Source: Gerris lacustris (taxonomy: Eukaryota; Arthropoda; Insecta; Hemiptera; Gerridae). From it: a stretch of DNA of 64,000 nt. The position numbers were made by a program, and so were the translations under genes. Location of the stretch: assembly GCA_951217055.1 (NCBI GenBank), contig OX578283.1, positions 65,083,228-65,147,227 of the forward strand, in the 5' to 3' direction. This document shows, in pieces, positions 56,224 through 64,000 of this stretch; the first letter of the stretch is position 1; every line of letters starts with the position of its first letter. The notes under the pieces were generated by a model. It saw only the letters and a list, made by a program, of their open reading frames with translations, did not search any database and was not told the DNA's origin.

Positions 56224-56507
56224 ATTACAAAGCAGCTTTCAGCATTCATAGGGTCTTCATCAGTGCCGGAATTTATAAGAAGTAGAGTTGCATTATATAA
56301 ATGAAAAGTTAATGATTAAGTCCATAAAAAACTTTATGTCTGAGATCAAGGTATAACACTAATACGGACTCTCCGACATTACCTTGATATCCAACATGAA
56401 GTAGACTAGACTCAATCATTAACTTTTCATTTATACAATGAATCTCTACTTCTTCTACATTCCGGCACTGATGACTGCCTTATGAAGATTGAACGCTTCT
56501 TTGTAAT
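56224..56507. mobile_element. Imperfect fold-back with CTGATGA/GAAAGC motif
   Basis: Arms about 56224-56370 and 56375-56507. ATTACAAAG and CTTTGTAAT close the outside and AAATGAAAAGTTAATGATT occurs in inverted copies inside. Each arm has a CCGGCACTGATGA word. On minus the left arm reads CTGATGAAGACCCTATGAAT then GCTGAAAGC, a PLE/hammerhead-like arrangement like 471-748. The arms are more diverged than at 471-748. Confidence 0.7.
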
Positions 56508-57330
56508 CTATATATATAAAATCCAAATACCACTCACTCACTTACTCACTTACTCACTGACACATCACGATATCTCTGAAACCACTTGACCTATGACCAT
56601 GAAATTTTATAGGTGTGTCCTCTTACCTCTTAGGTGCTCGCTAAGAAATATTTTTTAAAATCCACCATCTTGAATCAAGATGGCGGCCATTTATATACAA
56701 AATTCGAAAAGATGATATCTCCGGAACCAATCGCACTAGAACATTGAAATTTAGAAGTTAGCTTCCTTTTATAAAGTTAGTAACTTTTGATAAATGGTTT
56801 ACCAATCGGGAATTTTGATTCAAGATGGCGGCCATATATATATTTAAGTCAACGTATCTGTCTATGTTCGTTTTACAAATCTACAGTTTTAGTCTGATCT
56901 CGATGAAAGTTTGCACACTTGACCTCCAAAGCAAGGGGAAAATCAAGGTCTACATGTATTTTCGAAATTTAAACTTTGGTACACAGGGGTACGGGGTACA
57001 AGTAATGAATACGGGGTCAAAGGAATGGATACCCTTCATGATGCATATCGTTGAAAAGCTCTTTAAGAGTACAGTAATTGTTGTAATGTACAGTTTTGTC
57101 ATATTTTCATTTAGGAAGGGGTAAAATGGATAAATATAGCTATGTCTTATATGAAAAGAAGAGTGTCCGTGGGTATGTCTTTTATACAAGTCTACAGATT
57201 TATCCCAATTGAATGAATATTTACACACTTTTCCTTCAAAGCAAGGGGGAGGTCACTGTCTACATGAATTTTCGAAATTTAAATTTTGGTACAAATGATG
57301 ATGGGGTACAAGTAATGAATACCCTTCCAG
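56508..57330 (+). mobile_element. Family Q / Helitron-like body, no 3' end
   Basis: Starts TCTATATATATAAAATCC after AA (Helitron-like TC end abutting the previous fold-back). Contains (CTCA)n, two CAAGATGGCGGCCAT blocks, ACACAGGGGTACGGGGTACA, and CTTTAAGAGTACAGTAATTG. No CTAG terminus found. The ORFs at 56825-57124 and 56950-57228 lie in repeats. Confidence 0.55.
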
Positions 57331-57612
57331 CTAAATAAACAAATTAGCCAGTTTACGTGGCAGACAATTTATAATATTGCTTAAAATTACCTCCATAGAC
57401 GCTCCCATACTTACAACTTCCAAATGGATTAATAAGGAGTTATGAAATAATATTTGTCACCCAGTGAGGGGCGTAAGGTACACCCCCGCTGCCCTCACTA
57501 ATCCTATAGAGAGTTTTTTGGATGGGTTCCCGTTGAGTTCGTATTATTACTAATTGTCTCAAGTAAGGCATGAGACTAATCTGACTTTTTATTAATTTAT
57601 TATTTTCTTTTT
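57331..57612. other. No gene seen
   Basis: Unassigned. Confidence 0.4.
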
Positions 57613-58335
57613 TACTTTTCCTCACTACCTATATTAGGAAAAGTATTGTTTTCACCAAACAATTTTTTTTCGAGATTTCAATGGAATTATCCGTTTTAGG
57701 TGTTTTTAAGACCTCCTGAGTGGTTTTCAGCATGACGTCTGTATGTATGTGTGTTATCATTGTAGCGCCCAAGGTATTTAACTTAGAGAGTTGAAACTTC
57801 AGTCCTTAATTCGGCAGAAAAATCAGTCCTTAATTGCAGTGGTGCCGCCCGGAAAATCAACTTTTTCCTCCATCTTGAACCCAGTTTGCTGAGTCAGCAA
57901 AAATTAAAAAAAAAAAATCGTAATAACTCAAAAATGGTCCTGATCGAGTTGAAAATTGGCACGAATGTACCTCCATGTATGACAAACAAGCCCACCAAAT
58001 TCATTTTGTTATTGGCCGCCATTTTGAAGTTATCATTTTTTGAATTTGTAAACTTTGACGGTTAATGATACCGAAAGTATAAATAGGTTGCATATAGCAT
58101 ATCGTTGGAACCGGAAAAAATTAAGGAACAAATATAAAAAAAAAAACCGATGAAATTCCATTAATTAGTTTATAAGTTATAAGCAAATATAATTATTTAT
58201 AAGTGCGATAATTTTGATGACGTCAAAGTTTGCTTACATCTGTCGAAATTCCGCTAAACTTCAAATAATTAAATAAAATATAGATATTAAAAATAAGGTT
58301 TTTTTTAAGAATGATAATAAATCAGTTAGTTCAGA

Positions 58336-58378
58336 ACGGTCACCCATCCAAGTACTGTGACCACGTCTAATGCTGCTT
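58336..58378 (-). pseudogene. 5S rRNA-derived fragment
   Basis: Read on minus: AAGCAGCATTAGACGTGGTC then ACAGTACTTGGATGGGTGAC and CG. This matches the 5S rRNA internal region from the A-box side (AAGCAGCGT) through the C box (AGTACTTGGATGGG.GACC) with few changes. About 43 bases; the 5' and 3' parts of 5S are absent. It sits inside family N, so it is a captured promoter-bearing piece and not a gene. Confidence 0.75.
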
Positions 58379-58395
58379 CCTGCAGGAAGCAGCAT
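58370..58395. repeat. 26-bp perfect palindrome
   Basis: ATGCTGCTTCC-TGCA-GGAAGCAGCAT. Its left arm is the edge of the 5S-derived segment, so the palindrome formed by inverted duplication of that edge. Confidence 0.9.
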
Positions 58396-58607
58396 GCGAA
58401 AGTGGCCTCTGAAGTGAGGAAAAGTTCCAAGGTACAGGTGGTTCCAAGGTTATACGGGTTACCTGATTTTGTTTTCTTATTCTTTAATATTTACATATTG
58501 GGCCCCATGTTTAAAAAAGATTCGATAGTACAAAAATTCTTTTAAAATGTAATTTTTGCTAGTTTTACATTATATTCTCTCTATTTTAAGCTTATTTTCA
58601 TATAAAT

Positions 58608-58640
58608 GAGGTTTCACTGGGAATCGAACCTAGTATATCT
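58608..58640 (-). other. B-box-like tRNA scrap
   Basis: GGGAATCGAACCTAG (minus CTAGGTTCGATTCCC). No A box in range. Confidence 0.4.
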
Positions 58641-58645
58641 CACTT

Positions 58646-59395
<750 letters not shown>

Positions 59396-59433
59396 CGCTA
59401 GATAGCTATTTGCTACAATAATTGCTAGAATAT
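59396..59433 (+). repeat. Family A 3' end, solo and decayed
   Basis: GCTATTTGCTACAATAATTG then CTAGAATATTTG; the terminal hairpin is weakened. Confidence 0.5.
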
Positions 59434-59462
59434 TTGTATAATATTATCGTATTTTGATTATT

Positions 59463-60145
59463 AGGGTCCGTAGGCAAAACCAAGGACCCTTATATTTTCC
59501 TGCGTGTGTCTGTCCGTCCGTCCTGTCGCGTGCTCTCACGACTACACCTTTCGTCCGATCACTTTGAAATTTGGCATGTATGTGTCTTGTACCTACACAC
59601 ATATTTTAAAAATATAGCGACTTAAAAAAATATTTTTTTAAAAAATTGGGGTAAGAAAACTTAAGGGTTACAATTTTTTTTTTTTCGACACCGTGAGGGG
59701 TATCATATGAAAGGGTACGTCGAGCTTATTACAAAAATATATAATTGTTTGGATATAACTTTGATAGGGCGAGCGTAGGCAAGTTTGAAGTGGGTGTGAA
59801 ACGTGCCCCCCCCTCTCTATCTCGCTTATGTGAAGTGCAAAAAATCTGAACAAATTCCTGAACATTCTTCAACCAAAAGTAAAGATACCACTTTTTGGAA
59901 ATTTCGAAAAAAATATTTTATTTTTTATTGACAAAATACGTTTTTTTATAATTATGGTCTTTCCGATGTATTTATATGGCTGTTGTCTGGTTCAGTGGCA
60001 AAAAAATACTTTATCAGAGTGTGTTTTGAGAATATCAGACCCTTAGAATAGTTCAATGTAAGCTTTTTAGCATTTTAAAAAAACACTGTTTATGGCCTAC
60101 GGACCCTCGCTGTGTGCTGACTAGCACACACTTGACCTGTTTATT
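59463..60145 (+). mobile_element. Family O HINE-like copy 2
   Basis: 5' AGGGTCCGTAGGC (59463-59475) in a hairpin closed by GGACCCT. TTATATTTTCCTGCGTGTG, GTCCGTCCGTCC, CCGATCACTTTGAAATTTGG. Subterminal GCCTACGGACCCT (60095-60107) is the exact 13-bp complement, then hairpin TGTGTGCT-GACT-AGCACACA (60111-60130) and TTGACCTGTTTATTTT. Confidence 0.8.
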
Positions 60146-60560
60146 TTAATAGTAGGTTTTGGGACTTACCTAAAAAATATTCTTCCAATTTTACATGAGT
60201 CCAGATGGCAACTGAAACAAACAGAGAATATTAAAATACGTATAATTACACACCTTTATTTAACTTAAAATAATGTTAAATTATATACATATAGCAATTC
60301 AAATTATTGTCTGGTCTCGGAATCTTGTGACCTAAATTTTGCTCATTCCCTGATAACCTAGAAAGCACAGATTATTGTATTTCCGATAGCAATACAAAAA
60401 TCAATTTTACAAAATAATTTGTGCTTTTGATAAATCAATCAATATCCACATTTATAAGAAGAAAGTTTTTGCGATAAATTGCGACAAAATTTGTAAATAT
60501 ACTTTTTTAAAAATACAAGAGGAATATGTTTCTTTGTAAAACCAAAAATGATAAGTCTAG
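60146..60560. other. No gene seen
   Basis: Unassigned. Confidence 0.4.
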
Positions 60561-60888
60561 AAAATAGACTGCCAATTGGTGTGGCACTTAGCTTCCTCGC
60601 ATCTTATCCACGTACTTCATTGATTTTATCCTTTTACAAGTCATTATTGTCAAATTAGTTTCATTGTTTCCCCCGTTTTATTTTTAATCTGTCGAAATTG
60701 TTTAGATTTTTTACACGAATTAAAGTATCAATGTAGCAAAAGTTAAAGAGCGCAGACGGTTCAAATTAATCTGGGTCTATCTGCGGGTTACTTTCGATAA
60801 ACAATAAAAGTTTCATACAAATCAGATAAGTACTTTTGAAGCTATAGGTGTAAATAAATGTATGTTTGTGCGCATATGGATTAAGATT
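60561..60888 (-). mobile_element. Family A copy, 5' truncated
   Basis: The 3' terminus is at the left with an intact hairpin (TGCCAATTGGTGTGGCA, 60571-60587) and GCTTCCTCGC. The body runs to GTGCGCATATGG. The outer 5' hairpin is missing. Confidence 0.75.
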
Positions 60889-61700
60889 ATATATAATCAA
60901 ATATTATATTTGAAATAATTATTTATACAATATCTAATTTATAAGATTTGAAATGACCAAATAAACAATAACACTACATACTATTCTAAAAAATACTATT
61001 CTGCGTCAAAATGACCTACAAAAGATTTACGTGTAAGACTAAACAGGAGTCAAAATGATTCAGTGGCTGCAAAAAAACAAACGATATGTCCACTTTAGAA
61101 TCTGAATGTGGAACTGATAGAAGTGTAAAAGGGTCATTCAAGGGTGGGAGTTCTGTGTTTTACAGACACCGTGCATTCGTAGTATAAAAAAAAAAATGGG
61201 AGTCATTTTGACTCCAGGTTAGCTTTCTAGGGTTAATTGAAAAATATAGATTTTGCTGAATATAGATAAACTGCTGAACTATTTATATAAATACTGCATT
61301 ATACATGTGCAACATGATGGTTTATAATGTCGTACTTTGTCATAAGTTATGACATCTTTAATAATGTATGCACTTATCAGTACATGCACACATTGCCGAA
61401 TGCTTTTTGGAAAATTACAATAAAGAGATGGCTTCGATAGTTAAGGCTGGATATTTGAATGTAAAACTCGAGGGAGGTTTTATTGCGGACATGGGGTTCA
61501 TGTTCAGTGTCTCGCATGCACGACCATGAAGCTCCATCCAACCATACTACAAAGATAAAAAACACAATACAATATCAGTCTGGTTATATTTTCAGCAACG
61601 TTGTTTTAATTCGCTTTCACTCATCCTGCTTTTTTATATAAAGCAGAGGAAATTTAGTGCTCATCTGAAATTTCAATTCAAACGGAAAAAAAAAATTCTA
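60889..61700. other. No gene seen
   Basis: Weak repetition of GTCAAAATGA words near 61005-61055. The ORF at 61377-61565 is unrecognised. Confidence 0.4.
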
Positions 61701-61711
61701 ATCAGTGTCTG

Positions 61712-61776
61712 GTATCTTGTAATCCCCGGGATTTGAACAAATCTGTTATGGGAGATTTAACTCATGTGCTAGATTG
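61712..61776 (-). pseudogene. tRNA-like relic
   Basis: Minus strand: TCTAGCACATGAGTTAAATC (weak A box), then TTGTTCAAATCCCGGGG (B box). Stems are poorly paired. Probably a tRNA pseudogene or SINE head. Confidence 0.45.
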
Positions 61777-61884
61777 CTTTTAATGGAAATAATTTATTTT
61801 TAGTTTAGAAATAAATATATTAGGGATTAGTATATATCCAAGAGATTTTTACCATTCACTGACATCACGGTTCAAACAGCAATT

Positions 61885-62560
61885 ATTGAGTTGAGCGAAG
61901 CGAAGCTCTTATACTACACTTTGCATTTGTTTGGACGCATACTCCTCCTCAACGGCTGAACCAATCAGCACAAAATTTGAGCACGGTCAATGTGACCAAC
62001 CACAGGAAGGTATAAATCTGAAATAGTCCAAATTGATACACAGGAGAACAGGGTACAGGGTACAAAAGTCCCCTCCTGAACGGTTGAACCGATCCGCACA
62101 AAACTTGGCATGGTCAATGTGACCAACCAGAGGAAGGTATAAATCTGAAATGGTCCAATTTGGTACATAGGGGTACGGGGTACAAAAGTTTCCTCCTGAA
62201 CGGCTGAATCGATCCGCACAAAATTCGGCACGGTCATAGTGACCAACCACAGGAAGGTATAAATCTGAAATGGTCCAAATTGGTACACAGGAGTACAGGG
62301 TACGGGGTAAAAAAGTTTCCTCCTGAACAACTGATCCGATCCGCACAAATTTGGCATGGTCAATGTGACCAACAAGAGAAAGGTATAAATCTGAAATGGT
62401 CCAAATTGGTACACAGAGGTACGGGGTATATGCCCTTCATAATGCATGTCGTTGGAAAGCTCTTTAAGAGTACAGTTATTGTTGTTATGTTCACTTTTGT
62501 CATGTTTTCATTGAAAAGGGGGTCAAATAGAAAAACAAGGAAAAAAATCTTATTTTAATT
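61885..62560 (+). mobile_element. Family Q with four tandem units of about 125 bp
   Basis: Starts near GAGCGAAGCGAAGCTC with TTATAC (small hairpin, HINE-like). Four diverged units begin with CTCCTCAACGGCTGAA-like words (about 61944, 62073, 62192 and 62321) and each contains GGTCAATGTGACCAAC and AGGTATAAATCTGAAATGGT. It ends in GTACGGGGTATA and CTTTAAGAGTACAG. Frames on both strands are repeat products. Confidence 0.7.
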
Positions 62561-62599
62561 AAAAATTAATAATATTACTATTTTTGATCCGATTTCAGC

Positions 62600-63232
62600 T
62601 GTTTATAAATAAATCATTTCAAGATAAAAAGATTAAATTTTCTGTTGAATCGTATGTAATGTTGATAATATAATTGTTATTGTTATATAATATATAATGT
62701 TAGTGAAAAAAAATATAGTTCCGAATTTTTTTACTTCACATAAATGACAACCATCTAGAGAGCTGATCTTAAACCTATAAAAGGACAAATCTTTGTACAA
62801 CGGATCTCCCCAACACCAAATCTAAACCGTGACATCGATATATTTAAAATAATATAAATAATATAATCGATAAATAATATAATCGATATTTTCTGTTTTG
62901 CTGTCATTCAATGTTTATCTATCACAAATTTGAGACCCGTCAAAATGAAGATTGCGTATATATGGGACATGGCAAAACAAATAAAATAACTTGCGGATTT
63001 TTTTCCGAACTAACTTTCCGTACAGCAAAATTTGCTGAAAACCAATTAAATTCTGCTGAAAGATGGCTAAAAGTATTAAAATAATGCATTGTCATCGTGT
63101 TCTGAGCTATGCTAAAAGTTTCAAATGTCTAGCTATTCGGGAAGTTAGTTAGAAATCGATTGCCAGATTTGTACCGGACAAACAAACAAACAAACAAGAA
63201 AGCAAGCTAATAAAAACGTAGTAAAATGTTTA
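62600..63232 (-). mobile_element. Family L copy 4
   Basis: Nearly the full family L sequence in reverse; CATTTCAAGATAAAAAG at the left, (CAAA)n and CTAATAAAAACGTAGTAAAA at the right. The inverted subterminal word next to the 3' hairpin is deleted (AAGATTAAATTTTCTG). An ATAATATAATCGAT doublet (near 62860-62888) is specific to this copy. Confidence 0.75.
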
Positions 63233-63411
63233 TTGTTTAAGATTAAAATTCACGCTCAGCTCAATATTGCAAGCAAACAACTGCATTGCACACCTAGTAA
63301 TCTATTCAAAGTCATATAGGTAGCAACAGACAGACCGATGCAGACACATAGGTGTGATTGCAACGATATGTATTCATCATACCGATCTTAGTAAAGTTTT
63401 TTAAGAATATT

Positions 63412-63915
63412 GCTTCCAAGCTTACGGAAGACAACGGAAGCTATGTGATCGTTCTAAAATATGAAAATATTTTGTCACCGATTCTCAAAAATTCCATTAC
63501 AGAAATCCGTTCTAGATATCATGAAACATTTTTAGTGCCTCGTCTGTCTGTAGCTCAATTTTTGCGAGCCAACATATCTTAAAAACTAGACGTCCGATTT
63601 TAATGAAATTCGAGTGGTTAGTCATAATTAGCTCATTGTTGGTTCCATATAAGTTTCAACCTTATGCACTCATTTGTTTTTCTTCAACAATCGCACAAAC
63701 ATACATTTATTTGCACCTATATCTTCAAAAGAACTATAATTTTTTGTTTATGTAATTTGAATGGTTTGTCGAAAGTAGACCGCAGATAGCACCAGATTAA
63801 TTTCAACCGCCTATACGCTCTTTAGCTTTTGCTTGATTGTTACTTTAATTCAAGGAGAAAATCACATCAATTTTGATATATTAAAAAAAGGGGGGGGGGG
63901 GGGGGGGAAACAATA
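63412..63915 (+). mobile_element. Family A copy, 3' disrupted by G run
   Basis: 5' hairpin GCTTCC...GGAAGC at 63412-63441, TATGTGATCGTTCTAAA, GTCTGTCTGTAGC, GCGAGCCAACATATC, and CGCAGATAGCACCAGATT. A run of 18 G (63890-63907) occupies the position of the usual GGGGGAAA segment. Confidence 0.75.
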
Positions 63916-64000
63916 GGCACTTTTTTACTTTAGCACCCCCCTTGGTTCTAAACAATAGTCTGTCCTATAAAAGTCTCAAAGGTTTGTGTGTTTTCCTCCG

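Larger units (their letters stand above)
57613..58450 (+). mobile_element. Family N HINE-like element with 5S-derived segment
   Basis: 5' ACTTTTCCTCAC (57614-57625) within a hairpin closed by AGGAAAAGT (57636-57644), TATTGT, GTCTGTATGTATGTG, a TCCTGATCGAGTTGAAAATTG-like block, CACCAAATTCATTTTG. Near the 3' end GTGAGGAAAAGT (58414-58425) is the exact 12-bp complement of the 5' end. Just before it lie a 5S rRNA-like segment and a 26-bp perfect palindrome. The terminal hairpin is less obvious here (CAGGT...ACCTG, 58435-58465). Confidence 0.75.

Noticed and set aside
61965..62447. 160-codon minus ORF
   Set aside because: Its periodic peptide follows the approximately 125-bp tandem units of family Q.

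Overview
The window looks like gene-poor nuclear DNA from an arthropod, most likely an insect. I infer this from the high AT content, the degraded Jockey-clade LINE pieces, the tRNA-derived SINE, the mariner-like transposase relic and the many short rolling-circle-like repeats. I found no intact host gene, no rRNA unit and no functional tRNA gene. Almost every open reading frame is short and lies in a repeat, a tandem array or a microsatellite.

The dominant content is a set of short interspersed repeat families, lettered here for reference, that do not resemble each other in sequence but share one architecture. Each has a 5' terminal hairpin, then in most families a (GTCT)n-, GTCC- or GTTT-rich core and a phrase like CCGATTTTNATGAAATTTGG, then a subterminal inverted copy of the 5' end, then a 3' terminal hairpin running into T-rich sequence. 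This matches what is known of non-autonomous Helentrons (HINEs, the DINE-1/INE-1 type). Families A (GCTTCCG), K (GGAACGAAGTTCC), L (ACTACGTTTTTA), M (ACTTTCTCATATA), N (ACTTTTCCTCAC), O (AGGGTCCGTAGGC) and P (AGGTTTCT) fit it to different degrees. Family M carries a tRNA-like Pol III B box and family N a piece of 5S rRNA. No Rep/helicase ORF is present, so any autonomous partner lies elsewhere.

Other mobile DNA: family B (five copies of about 580 bp) has an upstream hairpin and the start of an ORF whose N-terminus looks like a tyrosine-recombinase-type protein. Two elements have perfect 8-bp target duplications (27.9-28.8 kb and 33.7-35.3 kb, the second carrying a MITE inside its own terminal repeat). 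There are several fold-back elements (0.4-0.75, 10.0-10.7, 17.0-17.2, 19.6-20.4, 26.0-26.6, 52.4-52.9 and 56.2-56.5 kb), two Jockey relics (29.5-30.2 and 36.1-36.4 kb), a mariner-like transposase relic (41.9-42.4 kb), a SINE with target duplications (37.2-37.5 kb) and a short Helitron (45.7-45.9 kb).

Tandem arrays: 32 bp (0.84 kb), alternating 43/44 bp (22.8-23.6 kb), 14 bp inside inverted repeats (26.0-26.6 kb), 65 bp with a 325-bp higher-order period (47.8-49.9 kb), 54 bp (53.4-54.7 kb), an approximately 125-bp unit (61.9-62.4 kb) and two long (AT)n tracts (47.1 and 58.7 kb). Nested insertions give a relative chronology: L into A at 7.36 kb, a LINE tail into A at 5.37 kb, and a MITE into the left terminal repeat of the 33.7-kb element.
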